Below, piece after piece: positions 1-10,399 of a stretch of 64,000 nt of DNA; the stretch's first letter is position 1; each line of letters opens with the position of its first letter. The stretch comes from Oxytricha trifallax (taxonomy: Eukaryota; Ciliophora; Spirotrichea; Sporadotrichida; Oxytrichidae), in assembly GCA_000711775.1 (NCBI GenBank), contig ARYC01017546.1, forward strand, positions 26,138-90,137. Direction: 5' to 3'. The notes under the pieces are model-generated. The model made no database searches, was not told the origin of the DNA, and saw only the letters and a program-made list of their open reading frames with translations. Position numbers and translations under genes: made by a program.

Positions 1-91
1 GTTCAAATTGGCCTACTTTAACTGCCGCTATTTAGATTTATTTAATATTTAGTTTTATTGATTTTCCAATTTTCAATGTATTCCTACAATA
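1..91. repeat. Right end of a foldback MITE, cut by the window edge
   Basis: The end CCTACAATA preceded by AATGTATT matches the ends of the two complete elements at 14651-15069 and 16979-17388. The internal stretch at 1-30 (TTCAAATTGGCC then ACTTTAAC) matches positions about 17297-17325 of the third copy. Only the right part is in the window. No gene is carried. It is called by similarity to the two complete copies. Confidence 0.75.
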
Positions 92-210
92 ATAAAAAAG
101 TATTTTTTATTTCAGAAACAGAAGGAGTTACCAATATGTTTCCATAAATAATAAATAAATCTTAGTCTATGTAAACACTCTAGCAAGCACAATACGGTAA
201 GAAAGAAGTT

Positions 211-657
211 ATGAATAAGGGCCCTCCTCACATGCGAATGAAAAGATATGCCTAAGTCGGGATGATGCCAAATTACCCGGGTTTAGGGATTGGAATCAAA
301 ATGAATGGGTATTATTCTAGCAGTGATTAAAAGGAAGATTTTTTATTATTATAAATTATGTTATATAGGTATTAAGATATCATATAAAATTAGAGTAAAT
401 AAATCCGGCTATTATAGATCACACTCCTTACCTATCTTATAAAATTAGTGAGATTATTTTTAATTTTAACATTTTCAAAATACATTTAAATTGGCAAATT
501 AAATTCTAAATTACTGGGTAAATTATTATGGTAGCTATAAAATCTATAGAAACTTAAAATTCTGTTTAAAAATACTAGAGACTTATTTTTAAATTATCAA
601 ATTATTTCTGAATTATTTCCAATCAAAACCCCAAAACTCTTTCAGTAGTTTGATTGA
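211..657 (+). CDS. Small ORF in the ciliate code, N-terminal part protein-like
   Basis: ATG at 211 opens a 148-codon frame if TAA/TAG are Gln, closed by TGA at 655-657. The first ~40 codons are GC-richer than the surroundings and give a Met/Gly/Pro/Tyr-rich stretch (starts MNKGPPHMRMKRY, then PNYPGLGIG). After about position 335 the composition drops to background AT-rich DNA, so only 211-335 is likely to be true coding sequence, perhaps one macronucleus-destined segment ending in an IES or intergenic DNA. No family recognised. Confidence 0.3.
335..623. other. AT-rich spacer
   Basis: Between the small ORF and the TBE terminus. No homologous gene, repeat or structured motif seen beyond open frame carried over from upstream. 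Confidence 0.5.
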
Positions 658-960
658 GTTTTTGATTGATGAAAGTAGACTATTAGTGCATACTTTATTA
701 GGGTTTTAATAGGGTATATGTAGGGGAGGTTTAATGTTTAAATATTAATATTTTAAGTGAGTATATGCGAATTTTGATTCAGTTATGAAATTTTCAAAAC
801 CCCAAAACCCTTTCAGTAGTTTGATTGAGTTTTTGATTAATAAAAGTAGACTATTAGTGCATACTTTATTAGGGTTTTAATAAAGTTTATGTAGAGGTTT
901 AATGTTTAAATATTAGTATATTAAGTGAGTATATGCTAGGATTGGGGTCTGTTTATGACA
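624..960. repeat. Tandem duplication of the TBE left terminus (C4A4-type ends)
   Basis: Two direct copies, starting at 624 and 795 (period 171 bp), begin with CAAAACCCCAAAAC and continue through TTTCAGTAGTTTGATTGAG, a shared TTATTAGGGTTTTAAT block and a shared TTTAATGTTTAAATATTA block. TBE transposons of Oxytricha are known to end in such C4A4 telomere-like sequence, so this identifies the left end of the element. Two ends in tandem point to an insertion at or beside an existing end, or to a local duplication; the copies differ by small substitutions and indels. The transposase start codon (933) lies in the second copy. Confidence 0.8.
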
Positions 961-1981
961 TTGAGTATATAGATTTATTGTTTAAGCTACGTTATGAATA
1001 TGATGAATATAGTGAATAACTCAAGCCTGTTCTGAATCATACGTCTATAGCAAGGCTACTCCATAAATCTCCAGCAACTGTGAGGTCTAACTGTCTATTA
1101 GCATTGAATTTAAAGAGATAGCATCTTAATTCTAAGCCTAAGAGACCCTTAAAATTTTAGCAGCATCATATTGAATATCTTATTAATGATAAGACTCTTA
1201 AATACTGGGCTCATTTCTCTCTAGCCTAGAGAGCTGTGATGTTTCATCGCCAATTTCCTGAGCTTCACATCTCTGCTTAATCTATAGCGAACATATATAA
1301 AAAGAATGGAATATCTTACAAGACAGTCAATCGCATTAAGAGAGTGATTGACTTTAATGTTCCATTTTATAAGACTAATTTAAATTATATATTCGATTAA
1401 ATGCAGAGGTCTTAAGAGCATAATATAAAGTTCATACACGCTGATGAAGCTGTATTTACATTCAATACCTTTATATCAAGGTCTTGGTACAAGAGGTATA
1501 GTAATATAGAAGTTTATGACTAAAAGTGTAAGGTTTAAACTCATGCAATTCTTGGAGGAATAAGTGAAGATAGTGGCCTCGAGACTTATGTTATTCACCC
1601 TCGTTCTATAAAGACTGAATAATATATTAAATTCTTGCAATAACTCAGAGATAAGTACGCTGACTAAGAAATTATTCTATTCGTTGATAACTTCTCAGTT
1701 CACAAAACTAAAGACTCAAGGAAGGAATATGAAAGGCTAAATATAACACATGTATTTATTGTTCCTTACAGCCCTTAGTTCAATGGAATTGAATTGTATT
1801 GGGGTTATTGAAAGGTCATTATAAGAAATTGCTGCTCTACCATCTGATGCATGATTTAAAGATAGATACAGTCGATTTTATTAAGAGTGCTGCTAAGAGA
1901 GTCAGCGATGAGAAAGCTAAAGTATGCGCAAGAGAAGGGAGATTTTGTGTATATAAATAAGTTTTAGATTTAAACGAATGA
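933..1981 (+). pseudogene. TBE 42-kDa-type transposase (IS630/Tc1-like DDE), one frameshift
   Basis: Read with TAA/TAG as Gln and TGA as stop, ATG 933 to TGA 1979-1981 gives 349 residues once a 1-nt deletion near 1808-1812 is allowed, the size of the TBE 42-kDa protein. The catalytic triad is visible: Asp about 171 (HADEAVF), Asp about 252 (FVDNFSVH) and Glu about 287 (FNGIELYW), with 34 residues between the last two as in IS630/Tc1 enzymes. A helix-turn-helix-like N-terminal part (about residues 40-75) would bind the termini. The frameshift lies just after the catalytic Glu, so about 55 C-terminal residues are lost. Copy 2 (36094-37061) is homologous throughout and shows the intact frame at that point. 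The family role is cut-and-paste transposition and, in Oxytricha, participation in developmental genome rearrangement. Confidence 0.88.
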
Positions 1982-1987
1982 ATAAGT

Positions 1988-2777
1988 TCACATATTAAAT
2001 TTGCCCGTAAAGGGATTTGGCTTCTCTTTCTTTTCTTCCTCTTAAGGCTTGCTTGGGCCCATGTTTCTTCTCTTAGTGCCAGCTCCCGCATCTATGTTCA
2101 TCTCTTCTGGCTTTTATAAATCTTTGAAGAGTCTCTTACTCAATTCATGTTTTACTTGAGACTTTCTCTCTCTGTTTAATTTGCTGCGCTCTTTCATCAA
2201 GTATATAGCAGTACCAGGTTTTTCTATAAAGTTAGAAGACTAAGCTTACTTGAGATGAAAGGATGCTTTTGAAGTTCCTACAGCCAGGTGTCACTTATTT
2301 TAATACCTTGCTTCTCTTTTTCTTCAGGAGAGATGCTGTAGCGTTTCTTATGAGCTTCTTAAATAACTTCATTTAAGTACTCAGGTTTCAGAGTTGCAAG
2401 AACACCAAAGAAGAAGTTTCTCTCTGGCAACTTATTAGAGAGCTGTAGCTTTGATGGAAGGTAGAGAGCTACGTCCGGATCACTCATAGCATCGTCATAT
2501 AGGTTTGTCACTGATATTTCAGGGCAGTTAGGTATCTCTATCATCCTAATTTCATTAGACTTAAAAGCTTTTTTCTCTTCATTCAGTAAGGATTTAAGAA
2601 TGAGATTTTAGTTCCTTCCTGGGTTGGCAAGAACAATCCAACTATGGTTAACCTATTAGTATTAGTTAAAAGTTTACCTTGCTAAACCAAGTACCTATAG
2701 AAGTCATCTTTACTTCGAAATTTTCCTATTAAATCTTGAGATTAAACTCTCTTCATTGCATCATTCATAGACTCCAT
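1988..2777 (-). pseudogene. TBE 22-kDa-type protein gene
   Basis: On the minus strand, ATG at 2777-2775 (MESMNDAMKR) to TGA at 1990-1988. A 1-nt deletion breaks the frame after the ISFL stretch, and another shift follows the FISSKL region near 2250. The best preserved block (2359-2544) contains PEISVTNLYDDAM and LSNKLPERNFFFG, which recur in copy 2 (37071-37845) with few changes. The C-terminus is lysine/glutamate-rich. Size and convergent position match the 22-kDa ORF of TBE elements, whose biochemical function I do not know. The standard-code frame at 1837-2091 on this strand is a shifted shadow of the C-terminus. Confidence 0.75.
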
Positions 2778-3339
2778 CTTGCTTCTCTTTCTAGAAATGT
2801 TAATGAAATTTAAAATTATGGATATCCATTCGAAGTTTATTAAAAACTTACTACTAAATAGGGAGGACCTACTAGAGGTCAACCTTGAAAAGATATGAAG
2901 AGAAGCATTGAAAAAATTGCTCCAAGTTTCACAGATTGATTTCCATTTTTATCAAACTATCTCCATTAAATTGCCCCTAATAATGTTTAATTATTTTAGG
3001 AGGTCCTCCAAATTAAGTTCAAACTTTATTAGGAGTTAAATTTTAAGATTAAAACTTAATTAGGAGCAGATTAATTCAAAAATGCTTAATAACTTTACCT
3101 CCAAATTAAGCTCAAACTTGATTTGGAGGACCTCCTAGAGAAACAAAACTTCATTAGGAGTAATTAATTTACTAAAATGTATAAAATTCTCATAAAATAT
3201 GTCAACTTACAGTCTTTTATGATTAATTAATTTTCTTTCCTCTCAGCAAAGAATCTACCAGAGTGTCTTATACACTACTATATTAGTTTATCTCGGTAGA
3301 TTTTATCACTATTATAATAAAATATATCAGAAAACTAAA

Positions 3340-4400
3340 ATGAGCGCTAACCTGTTAAGAAGAGCGGCATTACTTGGATCAAGCCAATAAAAGTTATCAT
3401 TCCAGCAACCATGAAAAGTAGAAACCAGAGACTCTTGTACTAACTTATGACAACTTTGACCAGTCTAGCTTTGAGATTTAAATATAAGTTAAGTAGGAGG
3501 TAATCAAAGAAGCTTTGCAATTGAGGAGAGGGTTAAACAACCCTCCATAGAGCATTAATAAATACCAGCCAAATTTGACTATTAATGCAAAGAATGCAAT
3601 AAAGTTTTCCCTTACAAGTCAACTTATAAGAGACACTTGAGAGATATACACAACGATATGCCACGTTATATCTCAAGCATTAAAAGAAAGATGGGAAGTA
3701 TGTCTGTGAGTTCTGTGAGAAGCCATATTCTCATACTAGAGATCTCAAAGTTCACTTAAAAGAAAAAGCACAATTAAAGTTTTGTCTTTAATCATGAACC
3801 TACAGGGAATATATTCCTCTAAAAGAGAAGATCAAGAAACCCAGCGGAGTCTCTAAGAGTTGAAGTCTAGAAGTAAGTAAAAATGAAGAAAGCAGTCAAG
3901 AACTTTCCAGTCTTTGAGATCAATAAAATCATGTTTAAATAGAGGGAATGTAGATTCCTATATTAATAATCATTGACTTAGATTCTTGCCTAGAAAGCTA
4001 TCTCACTCTTGAAGATAAAATAGAGAAGAGAGTCATTACTGATGACTAATATGCTTACAAGATATATCCTTTCAATTACTTCCTTGCTGATGAAAAGTTC
4101 CAAATGGAATTTGCTAATGAGCATTATGCTATTTAAAAGGCAAAGTAAAATGAGTGCAGGCATATCATATAGCTGAAGCTATTTTACTTGGTAAAGATCA
4201 TGTAGCCTTCAGGCTTCCTTTACTTGAAATGACTTACAGAGAATTCTTATCTGACAATAGATGTCAGAGATAAATTGGCTAGATTGTATAGCAGATAGTG
4301 GAGGGAATTGAAGAGCTTCACAAGCTAGGTTATTTTCATAGAGACTTATAGCCAGAGAATATCATGATGAACTTTCAGCCTCTTAGAGTTTTAAATTTAA
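3340..4400 (+). pseudogene. TBE 57-kDa-type zinc finger plus kinase protein, 3'-truncated
   Basis: Probable start ATG 3340. Near 3580-3650 is a C2H2 zinc finger (CKECNKVF ... HLRDIH), and near 3690-3750, after a frameshift, a second finger begins with CEFCEKPY. A kinase-like domain follows from about 3950, with the catalytic loop FHRDLQPENIM at about 4330-4375 (TAG read as Gln). Sequence similarity to copy 2 stops at about 4390-4400, before the DFG and APE motifs, so the gene lacks the end of the kinase domain. Frameshifts separate finger 1 from finger 2 and interrupt the kinase N-lobe. The 57-kDa ORF with zinc fingers and a kinase domain is a known TBE component; the substrate is unknown. 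Confidence 0.8.
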
Positions 4401-5290
4401 AAGTATTAAAATAATAAAATTTTAAACATTATAAAAGTTTAATTTAACAAATTTTGATTTAAATCTTCGTAGCCAATTATAAAGAATAGTCATATGAGGG
4501 GTGTACCAGTAACTGGTACTATTAAATCTCAGTAAAATAAATAAAATAAGTGCTCCAATTAAAGGTTTTAGTGATAATGAATGGGACTAGGCTTTGGGTA
4601 ATTTATGATTATATCATTAATTTATTGCTTAAAGATTATACTAAATAATTCAATATTATAAAATTGGATCAAATTTTGTAATATTTAATTGAATTAGTAT
4701 TTAATTAAAAGCACGATTTAAATGTAAATATTATTTTAAACAATGGATATTTTAGTAAATAAGTTAGAATTCACAATAACTTATTTTAAAAATGATAGTA
4801 ATTTTAATATATTAAAAATAAAATGCCGTAAAAATCAATCTAAAATGCATTATAATATAGATAATTTGCTTCAATAAAAATAATTGAATATCTATTTAAT
4901 AAGGATTTTAAAAAATAAATTATAATTAATTTTTTCTTCTTCAAAAATATGTTTATAAATTTATTAAAAAAATAAAATTTGTGGAAAAAGAAATATTATA
5001 TTTTCAAATTTTTAGATATAGATTTTTGTTAATGAATTAGAACATAATTATAAAATAAAAATTATTTAATACAAAAAAAATTTATTGCTTATTTTAAATG
5101 GATAACTTACTATCTCATTCTTTATTATTAATATTTTTGACTTTCCATTTATTTATATATAGTTTCCATAAAATATATTTGATTTTATTCTTAACAAAAC
5201 CAAGAATAAAGAATGAACAATTTGCAATACACAAACACTTAAGAATATTTAATTCATATAAAATTAATAATAACCCACTAAAATGAATTA
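4400..5290. other. AT-rich spacer after TBE copy 1
   Basis: Nothing recognised except a brief GC-richer stretch at 4495-4545 that could encode MRGVPVTGTIKS in the ciliate code, with an internal palindrome ACCAGTAACTGGT. No gene is called; the standard-code frame at 5098-5286 lies in homogeneous AT-rich sequence. Confidence 0.45.
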
Positions 5291-5292
5291 AA

Positions 5293-6003
5293 ATGTGTAA
5301 AATTCTAGATTACGATTAGACATTATAGGATATTAGAAGTTCATTAAATTAAAATGATTAATTCACAGGGTATATATGCAGTTCGAGCACTTATACAGGG
5401 AGTAGAAGTGGGTAGAAAGAGGATAATCAAATATTAAGAAATGATCCAAATGATACAGTTCATTATTCAAAAGATTTAATTTATATTATTATAAGATCTT
5501 CGATTATACTTTATTATTATCCCTATTATTAGTGTCTTTTCTTATTTCTTTAACAATAAATGACTTATAAATTAAATTTTAATTAAAAAAACAATATATT
5601 ATTGCGAAACAAGCAGAGACTATACTATATGTGATTAATGTCTCAGGTCTTACTACATCCCACACTTCCACTCTTTAAAATAAAATAAATTTGCAAAATT
5701 TACTACCAGATTTATACCAGGATGGCTATAAATGCACTTGCTCAGTATAATATATTATTTTTATTACTTAATTATATATTTTTTTATTAAAATATTTTAT
5801 TAATCTGAGTTAATTTTTACATCAATATTATTTATAAATTGTACATAATTATTTTATTTATTTATTAATAAATTATATTCAAAGGATGCGTTAACAAATC
5901 AGGATGTAATAAATTAGAAGTAGATTCTATAATTTGATATGAGTAATAATATAAATATTTCTTTTGCACGGATTGCGTAGAACACTATAAAGTTTAAGCA
6001 TGA
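5293..6003 (+). CDS. Cys-rich protein of unknown function, split by IESs
   Basis: ATG 5293 opens a Ser/Thr/Asp/Gln-rich frame (starts MCKILDYDQTLQDIR). The frame continues in phase after removal of the 113-bp IES at 5491-5603: 66 codons end exactly at ATT (5490) and resume at GCG (5604), giving DLIYII-AKQAET and then LLPDLYQDGYKCTCSVQ. A second AT-rich block (about 5755-5880) separates this from a Cys-rich end with GCVNKSGCNK and FFCTDCVEHYKVQA, closed by TGA 6001-6003. In this last block a TGA at about 5935 sits where Cys would suit the pattern (DSII-TGA-YEQQ), so the gene is either damaged there or further edited. The paired cysteines suggest metal binding. No family recognised. It is probably a macronucleus-destined gene or a relic of one. 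Confidence 0.55.
5491..5603. other. IES with 9-bp pointer
   Basis: The direct repeat TATATTATT occurs at 5482-5490 and 5595-5603. The 113 bp from 5491 to 5603 (insert plus one pointer copy) are more AT-rich than both flanks. Deleting them joins two coding segments in phase; because 113 is not a multiple of 3, retention shifts the frame and reaches TGA at 5632-5634. This is the expected structure of a spirotrich IES, removed during macronuclear development with one pointer retained. Confidence 0.75.
5755..5880. other. Possible second IES in the Cys-rich gene
   Basis: This very AT-rich block separates GYKCTCSVQ (ending about 5745) from GCVNKSGCNK (from about 5884). Candidate pointers are TATATT (near 5749 and 5876) or AATTATAT, but neither joins the two Cys-rich pieces in the frame that looks best, so the exact boundary is unresolved. 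It is kept as an inference from composition and context. Confidence 0.4.
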
Positions 6004-6366
6004 TATTAGTATTTTATTTGAATATAGTTAGAGGTGATAAGATATTTATTTGTCAGAATTTAATTATTAATTTATCTATTTTATAAATTAATTCATGAAA
6101 ATTATGATAATATCCATTAACTTTTAAAAAAAAAAGGATAGTATATTCATAAATAGATTTTGATCAAAAATATAATAAATTAAATCTGATTAAATTCCAA
6201 ATATCCATAATTTTCTGAAATATTAAAACTAAATGGTATAATATAGTGATAACTAAGTTAACAATGCTGATGGAGTAAGTGGTTTTTGATAAAAAAGATA
6301 TCTCTAAATTCATATTTTTTTTTCTTCTAAATTTCAAATATAATAAAGAACATTTGATTATTTAGA

Positions 6367-6950
6367 AATTTGTGAGAGGCAAGAATATTGGAATGAAGGA
6401 TCTACTTCAATTCAATTTAAAGCAATTAGAGTAAAATATAAAGATTGCTGAGTTTCAATCAGAAATTGTGGGTAACAATGGCATAGTGTAAGATATTTTA
6501 AGAAATGTTTAAACTCTCAATTAATAATAAAATTCTTGCAATATTTTTTATTATTTTAATTGTTTCAAAGCTATATTTTTAAAAGCAATTATAAAATTAA
6601 AATTAAGTTGAGATGAAGATTTTGTTGAAGACAATAATAATAAATAATCTGATGAAATTCTGAATTTTAAATGCCCTATATGCATGATGACCACTTTATA
6701 GCCTTAAGAATGCTCTAAATGCCAAGTTTTCTTCTGTGTAGATTTAAAATAATTATATGATTATTGTTATTATTTAATAAAATTATAAAATTTATAATAT
6801 AAAAAAAAGCTTTATCTTTTGTAAAATAATTTTACTAAGATTGCAGTGACTCAATGAATGCCAAAAATACATTTGAATGCCCAATTTTCAGAAAAGACTT
6901 GCAACTAAACTATTGTGTATTTAAATAAACTTAATTAAACACATTTTTAT
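6367..6950 (+). CDS. RING-like zinc-binding protein segments, split by an IES
   Basis: An upstream segment (6367-6515; FVRGKNIGMKDLL, then QNIKIAEFQSE) is followed after an AT-rich gap by DEDFVEDNNNKQSDE (from 6612) and a RING-like core: CPICMMTTLQPQECSKC, FFCVD, then across the IES at 6755-6831 FYQDCSDSMN and FECPIFRKD. The order CPIC...CxxC...FC...CP is that of RING-type E3 ligase domains, but two ligand positions are replaced (Leu after FCVD, Phe in CPIF), so zinc binding may be impaired. Excision of the IES is what connects the two halves in phase. The frame then runs to TGA near 6991. How the first segment joins is not resolved. Confidence 0.55.
6755..6831. other. IES with 10-bp pointer inside the RING-like domain
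   Basis: The direct repeat TAAAATAATT occurs at 6745-6754 and 6822-6831. The 77 bp 6755-6831 (67 bp plus one pointer) are strongly AT-rich. Removal converts GTA GAT TTA AAA TAA TT + T TAC TAA GAT TGC into one continuous Gln-reading frame linking the two halves of the RING-like domain; 77 is not a multiple of 3, so retention breaks the protein. Confidence 0.75.
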
Positions 6951-6956
6951 AAGAAA

Positions 6957-7300
6957 ATAATTGGCATTATTCAAGTAGTGACCCTTGCTCATGAAATAAA
7001 TATCGTACACCAAGATATTAAGCCTGAAAACATTCTACTGGATAACAATTTCGTTCCTAAATTATGTACTGGGGAATGTCTAATACGAATCATGGAGGCA
7101 CTTTAGGATATCAAGCTCCTGAAATTTTGAGAGTTGATATCTCCAATATAGAGGCTATGAAAAAGCTGGACTCATGGGCTCTTGGAATAACTCTTTCATT
7201 TAGCGGCTAATCAAGTTTGTTGATGAAAATAGCGTGAAGTGCTAGCATCTAGATTTTGAAGAAGTTGTGCTCGCATAATTCTGGGCTTTTTATAAGTTAA
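6957..7300 (+). pseudogene. Ser/Thr protein kinase fragment (C-lobe)
   Basis: Kinase motifs appear in the right order: VHQDIKPENILL (catalytic loop, HRD with Gln for Arg) at about 7010-7045, then after a 1-nt shift WGMSNTNHGGTLGYQAPE (DFG region decayed, APE present) at about 7070-7125, and LDSWALGIT (subdomain IX) at about 7170. The N-lobe with its ATP-binding glycine loop and VAIK lysine is not seen. It lies right after the RING-like segments but in another frame, so fusion is not shown. Beyond 7300 nothing recognisable follows. It resembles host kinases more than the TBE kinase, whose motifs differ. Confidence 0.65.
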
Positions 7301-7645
7301 TCAAAATAGCAGAGAAGAAGTTCAATTGCATTTTCATCATGAGAAAAAAGAAACTCAAAAATGCTACCTTTCCATTCTTGCAATACATGTCCTTCTACGA
7401 ACTTACATGACAAAGAATAAAGTCCTATTATTTCAAGAGGAGAGTCACCTTGATTATATGCATATAAAATTTGTTTCGCATCATTTGGTAGTAATTAAAA
7501 TACTGCTTGGTCACCAAGCTATTATGGCTTTCCTTACATTTTAATTTATAATTAAAATACTAAAGATATCTATTTATATTCTTAATGATATTAGAATATA
7601 CAAAATTAAATCAAGCTTCTTCTGTAAAATTATACCTAGAAATAA

Positions 7646-10395
7646 ATGAAGATCTAAAAAACAGATAACTAAAATGCACGTATAAACTCACACCCTAACG
7701 AAGAGTCTAAGAATGTATCCTAATCAGAAATTTCTTGCTCATAGCAGTCGATATTAAGCGATGATTTTCTTATTTCTAATGCCTTATCCGTAATTAAACC
7801 AAGCAAAGTTAAGGCTTAAGAGAAATCTATTGTTAAATGGACTCCTGTCGTGCTTGGTAAATTATTCCCAAACGTTATTTAGTCAAAAAAGTTCACACAC
7901 AATTCTGGATAACTGCTAAACAGTGGTAAAGTCCCTGTACAAATCTAGAAGCTTACAGGTGGAGCCATCATAAAACTTTCTTAAGAAAAAATTCAAGAAT
8001 ATTTAGCTAACAATGTTGATGTTTGTTATATTTAAATGATGATGAGCTTTGCAAATTCCTTGAAGCTTGCCTTCAAAGTTTTCGACTTGCCAGAATCAGG
8101 AATAAACCAGTTATGAATAATTAAGGAAGCGACACAAGCAATAATATTACAGGAGGGTGTAAAGTTGATGAGTAACATGGAGCTCTTAGAGGCAGTCAAA
8201 ATTTAATAGAGACACTCAACAAGACAATAAAATAAAAAGGCAAATCCTAGAAGTTAAGTAGCAATCCTTTTTTTAAGAAAAGAGAAGCTAAGCTAGCATG
8301 TAAGAAATTAGAGGTTATTAGTCTATACTATAACGAGCAATTGAAGCCTCGTCAAGTGGCTAAGAAATTGAGGATGGATGTGGATATTGTATTTAAGACT
8401 ATCGAAAAGTTTTAGTACGAGGTCAAGCATAAGATTCTTGATCCTGAACCACAAAAGAAAGTGGGTAGAAAAGGGGTTTGTGGGAACTAGCTCTTGCTTG
8501 ATTCTATCTAGGCCTACCTAGAACAGAACGGAATTTACGAAGTTACAGGATAGAAGCTTCATAATTATTTATTAAACCTGGCTCAAACATTTGCCAGAGT
8601 GTAAGCTACTTAAGGTACCTTGCGTTACCACTCTTGAAAAGATTCTGTGAGATAAGTTCCATCTAAGATATTGGAAAACTCAAGCTGCTAATACAAAGTA
8701 TAGAGACCCGAACTTCAATGAGAAGATGCTCTGGATTAGCAGGTTGTTGGCTCAGTTCTTATATGAGGATGCAGTTATCATTTCAGTTGATGAGAGCAAC
8801 TTCCGATCGGACTCGATGCCCTCATAGTAATGGGGCTTCAAAATTAAAGATATGCATCGAGATTCTTCAAAATTATAGAAGCGATAAAAAAGGTTGTAAA
8901 ATATAGCATGATTCTCGCTAGCGATGACAAACTTTTGTATGAGAAAATGCTCCTCAAAATGGATCAAAGTTCTGATTCTTCAATATCGAAATTCTCAGAG
9001 AGCTTACACCTGGAAAAAATCGAAAATGCTGGGGAATAATTAGAGAAGGTTTCAAATTCATTTGATTTAGGGTTTTCTAACAATTGTAATTAATAGGTTG
9101 GAAATATTAAAAGTGTAAAATTCTGTTTGACTAAGCAATTTCGGAAGCAATTAACAATTTTGCAATGAAAAGCTTCATAGGACCTCAGAGAGGCTAGGGG
9201 TTTAAGAAATATCCTAGACGCCAAAGAAACTTGTCAGCACTCCAATCTAAATTCATGGACCAAAAGTCCTAAGGGGGTCAAAGTAGTCATCGAAAACCAG
9301 TAACTAGAGTTAAAAAACCATTGAAAATACTAAGGGAATTATTAATGCATCATACTTTTAGGGAAATCCATAACTGAAACCATAAAAAAAACAACTTCAG
9401 ACTCCTTCAATGAAAACTCGGCTTGCATTTACAAAGGACCTCTCCCAATATTAGAGGTCCTTGAGACTTCCAATTAAAAATTCAGCTTGACTAAAACTTT
9501 TCAGAGTTTCAGCATAAATAGTTCAGTGAAATCAGTGGTGTCTGGAGACAATTCAGCTTCGAAAATGAAGAGTGGTTTAACTCATATTCTCGATAAAATA
9601 TCAAAACTAAAACTGGAATCTTCGAGTAAGAAGTCTGTTGACCTCGGTGCCGAAACCAAATAGGAAAGTCGATTTGCGGTCACTCCTATGAAATTAAAAC
9701 TCTCAAGTAGCTTCCACAAAGACTCATCGAACTCTGGGTCAGAGCAAGGAAACTTGCAGAGTGAAACGGGCTCTTACTAAAAGCTTTGGCCTCAGCTATT
9801 TATAGACCCTCACTTGAAATGCATTAAGGAATACTAGAGCGAGATGAAGCAGAACCTGGGTCTCTATGGAATGAAAGTGAGAGAGTTTTCAATTAAGAAA
9901 AGCTCAACTAAAAGATAGCAATTCTCAATGTCTTATATTGCTGCAATTTCCTAGGATAGAATTATCTCCAGTAAAGTAATAGAAGGAGCTTTTGACTCAG
10001 TTCTCTTTGAGAACTTCATCTACCAACCTTACGCAGTGTAAGAACTGATAAAGAACTACACTCGAAGAAAGTGGTCCTGCTGATGGACAACGCAGTCATT
10101 CATAAATATTCAGAGATGTTAACCACAGCCAGAAAGTTCAAAGTGAATGTGCTCTTCAACGCCGAATACTCGCCTTGGCTCAATCCAATCGAGCAGTTAT
10201 TCTCCTTTGCAAAGAAGGAGATGAAGATGGACACTATTCAGAAAAAGTAAGTTTAAATGGGCATTACACTTTAAGGCAGCAATTGGTGAAGAGGGTTGCG
10301 GAAATCGTTCAGAATTTAAGAAAAGAAGACATCCAGGGGATGTCTTCTTCAGTATCAAGAAGTGGATTCACACTCTTCGGTTCGGTTTTGTTTGA
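7646..10395 (+). pseudogene. Tc1/mariner (IS630) superfamily transposase, D...D34E, broken
   Basis: In the ciliate code a frame opens at ATG 7646 (MKIQKTDNQNARIN). After shifts it passes through NPFFKKREAKLACKK and a helix-turn-helix-like segment (LKPRQVAKKLRMDVD, about 8340-8400), then reaches the catalytic core: Asp in ISVDESNFRSD (GAT 8789-8791), Asp in LMDNAVIH (GAC 10086-10088) and Glu in WLNPIEQLF (GAG 10191-10193), with 34 residues between the last two. An in-frame TGA near 8650 and several frameshifts inactivate it. Between Asp1 and Asp2 there are about 430 codons instead of the usual ~90, much of it Ser/Lys-rich. The C-terminus ends FFSIKKWIHTLRF, TGA 10393-10395. The sequence is clearly distinct from the TBE transposases. 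No terminal repeats were found with confidence. Confidence 0.75.
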
Positions 10396-10399
10396 TGAT

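Larger units (their letters stand above)
795..4400 (+). mobile_element. TBE-like transposon, copy 1, truncated on the right
   Basis: The element carries three genes in the TBE arrangement: a DDE transposase on + (933-1981), a 22-kDa-type gene on - (1988-2777) and a zinc finger plus kinase gene on + (3340 to about 4400). The transposase and 22-kDa genes converge, with only 6 bp between their stop codons. The left end has C4A4-type sequence. The right third is missing: homology to copy 2 (36090-39895) stops before the kinase DFG region and no inverted copy of the left end is present near 4400. Each gene has at least one frameshift, so the copy is not autonomous. Confidence 0.85.

Noticed and set aside
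1837..2091. 84-codon minus-strand frame
   Set aside because: Shifted reading of the C-terminus of the TBE 22-kDa-type gene and antisense of the transposase end; copy 2 supports the other frame.
5098..5286. 62-codon + strand frame
   Set aside because: Lies in uniformly AT-rich DNA, with no composition change or motif; expected by chance.
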